Assembly (NCBI GenBank): GCA_902463265.1
Contig: CABQEV010000005.1
Coordinates: 62,001-126,000, forward strand
DNA from: UMGS1889 sp900556055
GTDB lineage: Bacteria > Bacillota > Clostridia > Oscillospirales > Ruminococcaceae
Length of the DNA: 64,000 nucleotides
Direction of reading: 5' to 3'
Positions 1 to 8,133 of the stretch are shown piece by piece (the first letter of the stretch is position 1; each line of letters begins with the position of its first letter). The position numbers and the translations under genes are program-made. The notes under the pieces are model-generated. The model saw only the letters and a list, made by a program, of their open reading frames with translations. It was not told the origin of the DNA and did no database searches.

Positions 1-428
1 TAAGACTGTCCGGAGAGGTGAATGTTGTCGGCGAAACCATTGGGCCGAGAAAGGTTTCAGCATATACAAAGGCAAAAAATTACGATGTAAGTTCGCGTGT
101 TTCACTGAAATTTTCCCGTGAGAAAAACGATTGGTTCGTTCGGACAGGGGACTGGGGCGGACAGCTTATTTACCGCTGCTTTGACGGCAGGAATGGCGTA
201 AATGAGATAAAATTTACCGCAGCTGCACCGATCGGCAGTGCAAAAATATCAGTTTCTGCTATAACCTCGGACGGTGCTGTAAATGCATCGGCAGTCGTTG
301 AATGTTCGCCGTCAGATGAAAGCTTCGGAGAATATTCCGCACGGTTTGATGCAACTGTCACGGACATATTTGAGCTGGTACTGGATATAAGCGGCGGATG
401 CGGATTATACGGATTTGAATTCAGATAA
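1..428 (+). CDS. C-terminal fragment of a CBM6-like carbohydrate-binding protein (5' end outside window)
   Basis: The reading frame is open from the left edge, with the first complete codon at base 3, and stops at 426-428, so this is the tail of a longer gene. The roughly 140 visible residues alternate beta-strand-like hydrophobic stretches. They contain WFVRTGDWGGQLIYRCFDGRNG near the start and end in a GLYGFEF-type tail, the style of a beta-sandwich module at the C-terminus of secreted plant-cell-wall enzymes (CBM6-like). The GTG at 18 is an internal codon rather than a convincing start, because coding continues upstream without a ribosome-binding site. The catalytic part, if any, lies outside the window. 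The module family is inferred from overall look, not from a profile search, so the substrate cannot be named. Confidence 0.5.
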   Translation, partial: RLSGEVNVVGETIGPRKVSAYTKAKNYDVSSRVSLKFSREKNDWFVRTGDWGGQLIYRCFDGRNGVNEIKFTAAAPIGSAKISVSAITSDGAVNASAVVECSPSDESFGEYSARFDATVTDIFELVLDISGGCGLYGFEFR

Positions 429-434
429 AAAAAT

Positions 435-472
435 GCTGTACAGAGCGTGGGTGCTTTGTACAGCTTTTTTTT
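435..472. terminator. Intrinsic terminator after the CBM-like gene
   Basis: An 8-bp perfect stem (GCTGTACA at 435-442, TGTACAGC at 457-464) is followed by eight T. It lies directly after the stop codon at 428 and overlaps the end of the convergent ABC-2 permease gene, so it probably serves the plus strand. Confidence 0.75.
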
Positions 473-1155
473 CAATATATATAGTGTATTTTCTTTGACA
501 GCGCATATCCGATAAGCATAAATATCATCGAAACGGCTGCATAAACTGCGGCATATATCGGCAATTTTTCGGACGAGGAAACCAGTGAATCATATATCTT
601 TGCAATAATTTCCAGATCGCCGAAAAGTGCATAGATAAAGGCAAGAAGCAGCAATCCGAGGAGTATAAGACCTGTCGCATTGTTCGCTGTTTCATCACCG
701 TGTTTCAGCGAGATAAAGTTGTATATCGAATAGAATGTCATGGAAAATCCGCAGAGGGTCAATGTCGGAGTGAACAGCGAAATTGTGACCGCAGTTCCTG
801 AAACCAAAGCACTGACAATTATCATCAAAGCCGAAATTATCGCAGAAGATGTCTGTACGAGAAATGAAAAAAGATATTTTGCGGCTGATATGTCGGATAT
901 GCAGGCGGGTGATGCCAAAAGGTATTTCCCGAATTTCGACTTGCTTTCGTGCATATCCGATATCGAGCATAACATTACCGAAGTGATGATCAGGAATATC
1001 GGGAAGATATATTTTGCAAAACCCGCTGCTTCATTGATGTCCGTGAACATTGTGCCGAACATAAGCACCATCGAAGAGATGATCGGTATAATGCTGCTTT
1101 TGCTGAAATGTGATCTTATCAGCAGGAGTTTTTCCAGAATAAGTGTTTTTATCAT
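472..1155 (-). CDS. ABC-2 type transporter permease (second subunit)
   Basis: This 227-residue, strongly hydrophobic protein has about six predicted membrane spans and no ATPase motif. It is last in a four-gene minus-strand operon (GntR regulator, ATPase, two permeases). Its ATG overlaps the stop of the preceding permease in an ATGA, which implies translational coupling. Length, topology and context fit the ABC-2 membrane subunit family used by drug, bacteriocin or lantibiotic-immunity exporters. Together with the 1152-1886 product it would form the membrane channel energised by the 1879-2739 ATPase. The substrate cannot be read from the sequence. The SPAC/YLLASP segment near residue 80 is shared in kind with the sister permease (FMLASPIS), so the two are probably distant paralogues. 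Confidence 0.75.
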   Translation of the reverse strand: MIKTLILEKLLLIRSHFSKSSIIPIISSMVLMFGTMFTDINEAAGFAKYIFPIFLIITSVMLCSISDMHESKSKFGKYLLASPACISDISAAKYLFSFLVQTSSAIISALMIIVSALVSGTAVTISLFTPTLTLCGFSMTFYSIYNFISLKHGDETANNATGLILLGLLLLAFIYALFGDLEIIAKIYDSLVSSSEKLPIYAAVYAAVSMIFMLIGYALSKKIHYIY

Positions 1156-1886
1156 GAATTATACACCCTGCCTTTCCTGAATTTTATGCTCAGAAGGAAC
1201 GATATCCCGAACAGCGTCACGGGGATAATAATCGGCATGAAAAACCAGAGAATCGGAGCGGCCGCAACAAAACTGCGGAACATTGTAAACGGGTCGGAAG
1301 ATATGCCTTCGGGAGCAAGAAGCGATATTACGATGCCGATGCATTCCGACATAGCTATTCCTATCACAATAAAAAAAGCCGAGTTGATCTTTGCGTATGA
1401 CAGAGGAATCTGCACGGCAATATAAAACACATCGAAAATTCCGATAAACAGAATGAAAAGAAAGCATGCGGGGTCGGCGGGCAGAACGCCCATGCACACG
1501 AATACAGTGACATAAACTTCCGATAAAATCATAAAGCCTGCTGTTATCAGGGCGATGGAAAAATAAAGCGAAAGAACATCTTTGCTGACGCTTATCGGAG
1601 ATGCAAGCATGAACTTGTCAAAGCCGCTGTCGGTATCCTTTTTGAGCGACTGTCCCGCAAGGTCGGATATCATCGGAGTAAGTGCGGTCAGAGCAACAAA
1701 TGTAATTATCAGATACGGGAATACTTCGCTTTCGGCAATGCCTGTTTCTTTCAGATTTCCGCATACGGTGCTGAGATAAATAAGAAAAGTGAATGCAAAG
1801 ATCCCAAGTGAAATAATGAGTCCGAACCGCAGATTTTTTTGACAGGCTTTCATATGCCTGAATATAAGAGCTTTCATGTCAGTCAC
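1152..1886 (-). CDS. ABC-2 type transporter permease (first subunit)
   Basis: A 244-residue polytopic membrane protein with about six hydrophobic segments. It starts with a short charged cytoplasmic tail (FRHMKACQKNLRFG) typical of ABC-2 permeases. Its start overlaps the ATPase stop by 8 nt and its stop overlaps the next permease's start, so the three are translated as a unit. A DSGFDKFMLASP segment corresponds to the cytoplasmic coupling region that also appears in the neighbour. Role by family and context: one half of the channel of a small ABC exporter controlled by the YtrA-like repressor. The substrate is unknown; cell-envelope-active peptides or antibiotics are the usual guess for this arrangement. 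Confidence 0.75.
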   Translation of the reverse strand: MTDMKALIFRHMKACQKNLRFGLIISLGIFAFTFLIYLSTVCGNLKETGIAESEVFPYLIITFVALTALTPMISDLAGQSLKKDTDSGFDKFMLASPISVSKDVLSLYFSIALITAGFMILSEVYVTVFVCMGVLPADPACFLFILFIGIFDVFYIAVQIPLSYAKINSAFFIVIGIAMSECIGIVISLLAPEGISSDPFTMFRSFVAAAPILWFFMPIIIPVTLFGISFLLSIKFRKGRVYNS

Positions 1887-2739
1887 CTCTGCTTGAAAAT
1901 ACGATTATATCCTCGACAGACGCATTGCAGAGCATTATATCGGGATATTTTTCGGCGAACGATCGGCGGTTTTTTATGAGTGCTTCGCAGCCGAACGGCG
2001 TTTTTCTCAGTCCCGTATATTCGTCGGGTGAAATGCGTGAGATATCCGATTCGCCGAACTTTGCGACTGCTCTTGTTTCGCTCAGCTCAATGGTATCTTC
2101 GGAGAGGATTATTTTACCGTTTCTGATGAAAACTATCCTGTCGGCTATGCGTTCAAGGTCGCTTGTTATGTGAGATGAGAACAGGACGGTGTGTTCATCG
2201 TCGCATACGAATTCCTGGATAATGTCCAGTATCTCATTTCGTGCGGCTGGGTCAAGTCCGCCTGTCGGCTCGTCCAATATAAGCAGCTTTGCTTTATGTG
2301 AAAATGCGGCGGCAAGTGAAAGCTTCATTGTCATTCCGCGTGAAAACTCGGCGAATTTTTTGTTGATCGGCAGGAGAAATTTTGCACAGTAGCCGACAAA
2401 TTCCCTTTCGTCCCAGTTTTTGTATATGCCCGACATTATCTTGCTGAGATCGCAGGCATTCAGCGTTTCGGGAAATTTTACCGTGTCGAACACCACGCCT
2501 ATATCCTCGTGGATCTCTGTGCGGTGGGATATATTATCCATTCCGAAAATAAGTATTTCGCCGCTGTCACGCTTGATAATGTCGAGAATAAGCTCAATTA
2601 CGGTGGTTTTTCCTGCGCCGTTTTCGCCGACAAATCCCGTGATCGTTCCTGACGGAAGTTCAAAGGAAACATTGTCGATCTTAAAATCCTTTCGTGATTT
2701 GCAGACATTCCGCAGCTCTGCCGCATTTGCACATGCCAT
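1879..2739 (-). CDS. ABC transporter ATP-binding protein (YtrB/BcrA-like)
   Basis: The ATPase subunit has Walker A GENGAGKTT near residue 40, a variant signature FSRGMTMKL, Walker B LLILDEPTGGLD and a switch histidine in FSSHI. At about 286 residues it has the usual extra C-terminal domain of exporter ATPases of the BcrA/YtrB type. I place the start at the ATG at 2739 (MACANAAEL), because an AAAGGA lies 9 nt upstream. An in-frame ATG at 2748 touches that Shine-Dalgarno directly and overlaps the GntR stop as ATGA, so it is the alternative. The gene follows the GntR regulator and precedes two ABC-2 permeases. Confidence 0.85.
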   Translation of the reverse strand: MACANAAELRNVCKSRKDFKIDNVSFELPSGTITGFVGENGAGKTTVIELILDIIKRDSGEILIFGMDNISHRTEIHEDIGVVFDTVKFPETLNACDLSKIMSGIYKNWDEREFVGYCAKFLLPINKKFAEFSRGMTMKLSLAAAFSHKAKLLILDEPTGGLDPAARNEILDIIQEFVCDDEHTVLFSSHITSDLERIADRIVFIRNGKIILSEDTIELSETRAVAKFGESDISRISPDEYTGLRKTPFGCEALIKNRRSFAEKYPDIMLCNASVEDIIVFSSRGD

Positions 2740-2744
2740 AAAAA

Positions 2745-3122
2745 TCATTCCTTTCCGCTGTACATAATGTCAATAAGTTCTTTCAGTTCATCGGCGGATA
2801 TCCCGCATTTTACGGCAGCATCACACGCTGCGGCAAGCGAAGTGTCGATGATCTTCAGATTTTCCTCTCTGATAAGCTCGGAGCTTTTTGACCTGACGAA
2901 GCTGCCTTTGCCCGTGAATGATTCAATAAATCCCTCACGTTCAAGCTCCTCGTAGGCACGCTTTGTCGTTATGACGCTTATCCTCAGCTGCTGTGCAAGA
3001 ACACGCATTGAGGGGAGAGCGTCGCCTTCCTTCAGTTCGCCCGAAAGAATCATTTCCTTTATTTGGCGAAGTATCTGTTCATAAATCGGGGTACCGTCCG
3101 AATTATTGATAAGTATCTGCAA
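2745..3122 (-). CDS. GntR family transcriptional regulator, YtrA subfamily
   Basis: A short (about 125 residue) repressor: an N-terminal winged-helix GntR domain (TPIYEQI..QIKEMILSGEL..GDALPSMRVLAQ..) followed by only about 50 residues and no large effector domain, which defines the YtrA subfamily. Two TTG codons are possible starts, at 3140 and 3122. I prefer 3122 (MQILINNSDGTPIYEQ), because AGGA lies 9 nt upstream and the N-terminus then matches the family. It is first in the operon with the ABC-2 transporter and probably represses it. A near-palindrome sits between its promoter and its start. Confidence 0.85.
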   Translation of the reverse strand: MQILINNSDGTPIYEQILRQIKEMILSGELKEGDALPSMRVLAQQLRISVITTKRAYEELEREGFIESFTGKGSFVRSKSSELIREENLKIIDTSLAAACDAAVKCGISADELKELIDIMYSGKE

Positions 3123-3141
3123 TTGCTCACATCCTAACAAT

Positions 3142-3160
3142 GTACATATTGGATATATAC
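3142..3160. promoter_or_regulatory. Putative YtrA-type operator
   Basis: An imperfect 19-bp palindrome, GTACATAT-N3-ATATATAC, lies just downstream of the -10 box of the GntR gene. Position and symmetry fit autorepression by the encoded regulator. Binding is inferred. Confidence 0.45.
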
Positions 3161-3189
3161 ATTATAATCTATATATATACATTTGTCAA
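3161..3189 (-). promoter_or_regulatory. Consensus promoter of the GntR-ABC operon
   Basis: On the minus strand TTGACA (3184-3189) and TATAAT (3161-3166) are separated by exactly 17 bp, a perfect vegetative-sigma promoter. It is back to back with the folC promoter. Confidence 0.8.
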
Positions 3190-3196
3190 TAGCCTA

Positions 3197-3225
3197 TTGA
3201 AATTTTTTCTGAAATGTGCTATGAT
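3197..3225 (+). promoter_or_regulatory. Promoter of folC
   Basis: TTGAAA (3197-3202), 17-bp spacer, TATGAT (3220-3225). It lies 33 bp upstream of the folC start and divergent from the GntR promoter. Confidence 0.7.
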
Positions 3226-3257
3226 GTATTGTAATATGATATTTCGGGGGGATAATC

Positions 3258-4511
3258 TTGAAAATATCCGAGGCAATGAATTTTATAAACAGTTTCGGGA
3301 AATCAGGGAAGCCTGTGACCGATCTTTCACGCTTTCAGACGCTTATGGACAGACTCGGAAATCCGCAGAACAGCCTGAGATTTGTGCATATCGCAGGAAC
3401 GAACGGCAAAGGCTCTGTCGTCAGGATGATAGGCGAGGCACTTATAAGGACGGGTTATAGGACAGGCGAGTTCACATCACCGTTCATGCTTTGCTATAAT
3501 GACAGGATCCGTGTCAACGGCGAAAATATCACTGATGATGAGATCTGCTCGATAATCCCGAAGATAGTCAACGCCATACGTTTCCGTGAGGACGAGGGCT
3601 ATTCTCAGTTTGAGATAACCACCGCACTAGCGTTCCTTTTCTTCAAGCAGGTCGGCTGTGATGTTGTCGTGCTGGAAACAGGCGTAGGCGGTCTGCTGGA
3701 CTGCACGAACATTATAAATGCGCCGTATGTGACGGTAATAACGTCGATCTCTCTCGATCATACAGCACTTCTCGGAGATACTGTAGATAAGATCGCCGTG
3801 CAGAAGGCGGGCATAATAAAGAGCGGAAGTACGGTAGTTATGGCTCCCGAAAATCCCGAGGAAGCTGTGGCTGTTGTGCGTCACAGGGCGGCAATATGCG
3901 GAGATGAGCTGATTATCCCCGACCTTAGAAAGGTGACTGTCGAACACTGCGGATTTGACGGAAATTCGTTCAGATATAAGGATATGTCATATCTCACGAA
4001 AATGTTGGGTTCGCATCAGATAATAAATGCAGTGACGGCGATCGAAGCACTCCATGTCCTGCGTGAAAAGGGATTTTCTCTGTCCGATCTGAATGTCTAT
4101 GACGGTATACGGACTGCCGAGGTCACAGCGAGATGCCAGATAATCGGAACAAAACCGCTGACGATACTTGACGGCGCACATAATCCTGCGGGAATAAGGG
4201 CGTTTGCGAATGTTGTCAAAGGCATACCGCTTTATCCCAAGGTGCTTGTTATCGGAATGCTGGAGGAAAAGGATTATGAGCATGCCGTTCAGGAGATAAT
4301 CCCGTATGCAGACGGTGCGGTCTGCGTTGACGGATTTCACCCGAAATCGGTATTTTCGGGAAAGCTGCAGAATATGTTCAAGATTGCCTATTATTCAACT
4401 ATCGAGGACTGCCTGAAAAAGGCGAGGGGGATGGCAGGCGAGGACGGACTTGTGATGGTCTGCGGTTCGCTTTATCTTGCCGCTGAGGTGCTGAAAAAGT
4501 CGAGAATGTGA
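3258..4511 (+). CDS. folC: Bifunctional folylpolyglutamate synthase / dihydrofolate synthase
   Basis: This Mur-ligase-fold enzyme adds glutamate to dihydropteroate and to reduced folates, using ATP, in the cytoplasm. The 417-residue length is normal. Diagnostic motifs are the P-loop HIAGTNGKGSV near residue 45, the ETGVGGLLDCTN segment, SLDHTALLGDT with its metal/ATP-contacting residues, and the C-terminal ILDGAHNPAG. Translation starts at a TTG (3258) with a GGGGG-rich Shine-Dalgarno six bases upstream. The rare start may hold expression low. The gene is monocistronic, with its own promoter and a strong terminator downstream. No other folate gene is in the window. Confidence 0.92.
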   Translation: MKISEAMNFINSFGKSGKPVTDLSRFQTLMDRLGNPQNSLRFVHIAGTNGKGSVVRMIGEALIRTGYRTGEFTSPFMLCYNDRIRVNGENITDDEICSIIPKIVNAIRFREDEGYSQFEITTALAFLFFKQVGCDVVVLETGVGGLLDCTNIINAPYVTVITSISLDHTALLGDTVDKIAVQKAGIIKSGSTVVMAPENPEEAVAVVRHRAAICGDELIIPDLRKVTVEHCGFDGNSFRYKDMSYLTKMLGSHQIINAVTAIEALHVLREKGFSLSDLNVYDGIRTAEVTARCQIIGTKPLTILDGAHNPAGIRAFANVVKGIPLYPKVLVIGMLEEKDYEHAVQEIIPYADGAVCVDGFHPKSVFSGKLQNMFKIAYYSTIEDCLKKARGMAGEDGLVMVCGSLYLAAEVLKKSRM

Positions 4512-4552
4512 AAAAAACCGCTGTTTGCGTCATGAAAACAGCGGTTTTTTTT
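4511..4552. terminator. Bidirectional intrinsic terminator between folC and the XRE gene
   Basis: The stem AAACCGCTGTTT / AAACAGCGGTTT is flanked by an A run and a T run, so it can end transcription from both convergent genes. Confidence 0.85.
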
Positions 4553-4766
4553 ATCTGTTGATCTCTTTTTTATCGGTGCGTCCGAGAAGATAGTCGATAG
4601 ATACGTCAAAGAAATCAGCGAGCCTGATAAGCGTTTCTGTCGGTATATCATGTCCGCCGGATTCGTAATAGCTGTAAGTCCGCTGACTGCAGCTGAGTAT
4701 CTCAGCCAGCTTTGTCTGATTCAGATCCATGTCCTCCCTGAGATTGCGTATTCTTTCATATGCCAT
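4551..4766 (-). CDS. XRE family helix-turn-helix regulator
   Basis: A 71-residue protein consisting almost entirely of one Cro/CI-type HTH: RIRNLREDMDLNQTKLAEIL, then SQRTYSYYESG as the recognition region, then IRLADFFDVSIDYLLGRTD. Such single-domain proteins usually act as dimeric repressors. The start has an AGGAGG seven bases upstream. It is divergent from the zinc-ribbon/TM2 gene across about 130 bp that hold an inverted repeat (4808-4827), so autoregulation and control of the neighbour are plausible but inferred. Confidence 0.85.
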   Translation of the reverse strand: MAYERIRNLREDMDLNQTKLAEILSCSQRTYSYYESGGHDIPTETLIRLADFFDVSIDYLLGRTDKKEINR

Positions 4767-4807
4767 AAAAAAACCTCCTGTATAAATATTTTATGCCAGA
4801 ACAAAAT

Positions 4808-4827
4808 ATTCTATTGACTTTTAGAAT
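4808..4827. promoter_or_regulatory. Inverted repeat in the XRE/TM2 divergent region
   Basis: ATTCTA-N8-TAGAAT is a perfect 6-bp inverted repeat overlapping the -35 box of the TM2-gene promoter. It is a candidate operator for the adjacent XRE protein. Confidence 0.4.
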
Positions 4828-4842
4828 AAAATGTGCTAAAAT
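4814..4842 (+). promoter_or_regulatory. Promoter of the zinc-ribbon/TM2 gene
   Basis: TTGACT (4814-4819), 17-bp spacer, TAAAAT (4837-4842), 54 bp upstream of the ATG. Confidence 0.65.
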
Positions 4843-4896
4843 CAAAATTGCAGATAATGCAGAATATGTAAAAATATGTAACAGGAGGAATTTAAA

Positions 4897-5307
4897 ATGG
4901 ACGAGGGATTTAATATGCAGGATAATAAGCCTGTACAGGGCGATGCCGAGCCTATGAAGTTCTGTAAGCACTGCGGAGGAAAAATACCTGCCGATGCTGT
5001 GATATGCACAATCTGCGGCAGACAGGTCGAACAGATCGCACAGAATTCCGCACAGCCGCAGATCGTCATAAATAATGCAAATTCCAACGTGAATTCAAAT
5101 GTTGTGAATGCAGCGGGAGGAAGGGCGAAAAATAAGTGGGTGTCGTTCTGCCTTTGCCTGTTTTTCGGCTGTGCCGGTGCGCATAAATTCTATGAAGGAA
5201 AGGTCGGAATGGGAATATTATATTTGTTCACCTTCGGACTTGCCGGTATCGGAGCAATAATTGACTTGATAGTTATTCTAACAAAGCCTAACCCATATTA
5301 TGTGTGA
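4897..5307 (+). CDS. Zinc-ribbon and TM2-domain membrane protein
   Basis: A 136-residue protein. An N-terminal zinc ribbon (CKHCGGKIP..CTICG, four cysteines around residues 26-45) is followed by an Asn/Gln-rich linker and then two transmembrane helices with the TM2 signature (KNKWVSFCLCLFFGCAGAHKFYEGK, then GILYLFTFGLAGIGAIIDLIVIL). The start has AGGAGG eight bases upstream. TM2 proteins are widespread and mostly uncharacterised; the zinc ribbon is presumably cytoplasmic. It has its own promoter and terminator and is divergent from an XRE regulator. I can name the domains but not a function. Confidence 0.85.
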   Translation: MDEGFNMQDNKPVQGDAEPMKFCKHCGGKIPADAVICTICGRQVEQIAQNSAQPQIVINNANSNVNSNVVNAAGGRAKNKWVSFCLCLFFGCAGAHKFYEGKVGMGILYLFTFGLAGIGAIIDLIVILTKPNPYYV

Positions 5308-5311
5308 TTGG

Positions 5312-5357
5312 AAAGCGTCCCGACAGATATTTTTACCTGTCTGTCGGGACGCTTTTT
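5312..5357 (+). terminator. Intrinsic terminator of the TM2 gene
   Basis: A 15-bp perfect stem (5312-5326 with 5341-5355, containing GCGTCCCGACAG) is followed by T5. It lies directly after the stop codon at 5307. Confidence 0.9.
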
Positions 5358-5420
5358 GGCTTTTTGTGCATATCGCCGAAAATCGGGAATAAAAATTTTA
5401 TGTGAATTTTCAAAAACCCC

Positions 5421-5449
5421 TTGTATTTAAACGTTTAATATTGTATAAT
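5421..5449 (+). promoter_or_regulatory. Promoter of the cellobiose phosphorylase gene
   Basis: TTGTAT (5421-5426), 17-bp spacer, TATAAT (5444-5449). The spacer holds a perfect 12-bp palindrome. Confidence 0.65.
5427..5438. promoter_or_regulatory. Putative LacI-family operator
   Basis: TTAAACGTTTAA is a perfect palindrome with a central CG, lying between the -35 and -10 boxes. Centre and symmetry resemble LacI/CcpA-type operators for sugar genes. No LacI gene is in the window, so the regulator would act in trans. Confidence 0.5.
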
Positions 5450-5515
5450 TGAACTGAAATGCGGATGAGTCTGTCTGCTTTTTCGCATAAATCTTTGAAA
5501 GAAGAGGTTAGGTTA

Positions 5516-7966
5516 ATGAAATTTGGATTTTTTGACGACGCAAACAAAGAATACGTTATCACATCCCCGAAAACTCCTTATCCCTGGATCAACTATCTCG
5601 GAACACAGGACTTTTTCTCGCTGATATCCAATACAGCGGGCGGCTATCACTTCTATAAGGACGCTCGTCTCAGAAGAATTACACGTTACCGTTACAACAA
5701 TGTCCCCGTTGATATGGGCGGACGTTACTTCTACATAAATGAGAACGGCAATGTATGGAACCCCGGCTGGTCCCCCGTAAAGAAGGATCTCGATTCCTAT
5801 GAGTGCCGCCACGGTATGGGCTATACTATTATCACAGGCAAGTCCAACGGTCTGAAGGCTGAGGTAACCTTCTTCGTTCCTCTGAACTACAAGGGTGAGA
5901 TCCAGAAGGTAGTTCTCACAAATGAAAGCTCTGAGAAGAAAACCTTTACACTGTTCTCATTCATCGAATGGTGTCTTTGGAATGCTCAGGATGACTCCAC
6001 AAACTTCCAGAGAAACTTCAACACAGGTGAAGTTGAGGTCGAGGGTTCAACTCTGTTCCATAAGACTGAGTATAAGGAAAGACGCGATCACTTCGCATTT
6101 TATACCGTAAACAGTGCTATCGACGGATACGACTGTGACAGAGAGTCCTTCATGGGTCTTTACAACGGCTTTGAAAATCCTGATGCTGTAATGGCAGGCA
6201 AGTCAAAGAATTCCAAGGCTGACGGCTGGTCTCCTATTGCTTCCCACAGCCTGAATATCACACTTGAGCCGGGTGAGTCAAAGTCTCTCGTATTCATTCT
6301 CGGATATGTTGAGAACGGTGCTGACAAGTGGAATGCCGACGGTTCTATGAAGAAGGACAAGGCATACGCTATGATCAAGCAGTTCGATACTGTTGAGAAG
6401 GTAGATGCTGCATTTGAAGAAAATAAGAAGATGTGGAATGATCTCCTCTCCAAGTATTCCGTTAAGACTCCCGATGACAAGATGAACAGAATGGTCAACA
6501 TCTGGAACCAGTATCAGTGCATGGTAACATTCAATATGTCACGTTCAGCATCTTACTTTGAGAGCGGCATCGGCAGAGGAATGGGCTTCCGTGACTCCAA
6601 CCAGGACCTTCTCGGATTCGTTCATCAGATCCCCGACAGAGCAAGAGAGCGTCTTATCGACCTCGCTTCCACACAGTTCGAGGACGGCGGCTGCTATCAC
6701 CAGTATCAGCCTCTTACAAAGAAGGGCAACAACGAGATCGGCGGCGATTTCTCCGATGATCCGCTGTGGATGATCCTTTCCGTTTCCGCATATATCAAGG
6801 AAACAGGCGACTACGGAATCCTCGACGAGATGGTTCCTTACGATAATGATGAGAGCAAGGCTCAGACTATGATGCACCACCTGAAGCAGAGCTTCTACCG
6901 TGTATGCACAAACGTTGGCCCTCACGGTCTGCCTCTTGCAATGCGTGCTGACTGGAACGACTGCATCAACCTCAGCTGCTTCTCTTCCGAGCCGGGTGAA
7001 TCCTTCCAGACCTCCACATCTCCTAAGTACGGCGAGGACAAGTACAGCAAGATCGCTGAATCTCTGATGGTTGCAGGTCTGTTCACATACACAGGCCCCG
7101 CATTCGTTGATCTCTGCAAGTACAAGGGCGATGCAGAAGGTGCTGCAAAGGCACAGGCTGCTATCGACACAATGAAGGACAACATCATGAAGTACGGCTT
7201 TGACGGCGACTGGTTTATCCGTGCTTATGATGATTTCGGCAAGAAGATGGGCTCCAAGGAGTGCGAGGAAGGCAAGATCTTCATCGAACCTCAGGGCTTC
7301 ATGGTAATGTCCGATGTCGGCAAGGACGTTGGCGCAGGCATCAAGGCTCTTGACAGCGTTGATAAGTATCTGAACTGCCCTTACGGTCTTGTCCTTAACA
7401 ACCCCGCATTCACAAAGTATTACATCGAATACGGCGAGATCTCCACATATCCCGCAGGATATAAGGAGAACGCAGGCGTATTCTGCCATAACAATGCTTG
7501 GATCATCTGCGCTGAAGCTTATGCAGGCAGAGGTGACAAGGCATTCGAGTACTATTCCAAGATCGCTCCCGCATATCTTGAGGATATCTCCGATCTGCAC
7601 AGAACCGAGCCTTACGTTTACGCTCAGATGATCGCAGGCAAGGACGCAGGCAGAATGGGCGAGGCAAAGAACTCCTGGCTTACAGGTACAGCTGCATGGA
7701 ATTTCGTTGCTGTTTCTCAGTACATTCTCGGAATCGCTCCTGACTGGAACGGACTCAAGGTTGATCCTTCCATTCCTTCCGCATGGGACGGCTTCTCCGC
7801 ATCGAGAAAGTTCAGAGGCGCAACATACAACATCACAGTCAAGAATCCTTCTCATGTCAATAAGGGCGTTAAGTCCATGACTGTTGACGGCAAGGCTGTT
7901 GAGGGAAATGTTGTTCCCGTATTCTCCGACGGCGCAGAGCATACCGTTGAAGTAGTAATGGGCTGA
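5516..7966 (+). CDS. cbp: Cellobiose phosphorylase (GH94)
   Basis: This enzyme cleaves cellobiose with phosphate to glucose-1-phosphate and glucose in the cytoplasm, saving one ATP over hydrolysis. The N-terminus (MKFGFFDDANKEYVI), the GGRYFYINE segment and the 816-residue length match GH94 cellobiose phosphorylases of ruminococci. The catalytic acid region RADWNDC is at about residues 477-483. The real start is the ATG at 5516, preceded by GAGGTTAGG; the in-frame ATG at 5459 adds 19 residues that the family lacks. Codon choice is strongly restricted (AAG, GGC, TTC, ATC, AAC), as in rpoB and rpsL of this window, so very high expression is expected. It stands alone, without sugar-transport genes, under a promoter with a LacI-like palindrome. 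Cellodextrin phosphorylase is the alternative, less likely on N-terminal similarity. Confidence 0.92.
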   Translation: MKFGFFDDANKEYVITSPKTPYPWINYLGTQDFFSLISNTAGGYHFYKDARLRRITRYRYNNVPVDMGGRYFYINENGNVWNPGWSPVKKDLDSYECRHGMGYTIITGKSNGLKAEVTFFVPLNYKGEIQKVVLTNESSEKKTFTLFSFIEWCLWNAQDDSTNFQRNFNTGEVEVEGSTLFHKTEYKERRDHFAFYTVNSAIDGYDCDRESFMGLYNGFENPDAVMAGKSKNSKADGWSPIASHSLNITLEPGESKSLVFILGYVENGADKWNADGSMKKDKAYAMIKQFDTVEKVDAAFEENKKMWNDLLSKYSVKTPDDKMNRMVNIWNQYQCMVTFNMSRSASYFESGIGRGMGFRDSNQDLLGFVHQIPDRARERLIDLASTQFEDGGCYHQYQPLTKKGNNEIGGDFSDDPLWMILSVSAYIKETGDYGILDEMVPYDNDESKAQTMMHHLKQSFYRVCTNVGPHGLPLAMRADWNDCINLSCFSSEPGESFQTSTSPKYGEDKYSKIAESLMVAGLFTYTGPAFVDLCKYKGDAEGAAKAQAAIDTMKDNIMKYGFDGDWFIRAYDDFGKKMGSKECEEGKIFIEPQGFMVMSDVGKDVGAGIKALDSVDKYLNCPYGLVLNNPAFTKYYIEYGEISTYPAGYKENAGVFCHNNAWIICAEAYAGRGDKAFEYYSKIAPAYLEDISDLHRTEPYVYAQMIAGKDAGRMGEAKNSWLTGTAAWNFVAVSQYILGIAPDWNGLKVDPSIPSAWDGFSASRKFRGATYNITVKNPSHVNKGVKSMTVDGKAVEGNVVPVFSDGAEHTVEVVMG

Positions 7967-7995
7967 TATTTTCGGTCAATGTCAATGTGAATAAT

Positions 7996-8035
7996 GCGGA
8001 GCTTCGGCTGAAAATGCCGGGGCTTCGCTTTTTTT
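7996..8035 (+). terminator. Intrinsic terminator of the cellobiose phosphorylase gene
   Basis: A 13-bp stem (7996-8008 with 8016-8028), fully paired when G-U pairs are allowed, is followed by T7. Confidence 0.85.
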
Positions 8036-8133
8036 ATCGGGAATTTTTTCTCACGCGGATCACGTAAATACGTCACTTTCGCTATATCAGATAAAAAAAT
8101 CGGGATTTTCCAAAATTTTTTTATAAAAAAAGC

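Noticed and set aside
6545..7942. Long open frame (465 codons) antisense to cellobiose phosphorylase
   Set aside because: It mirrors the restricted codon use of the real gene on the other strand, has no ribosome-binding site and no recognisable domain.
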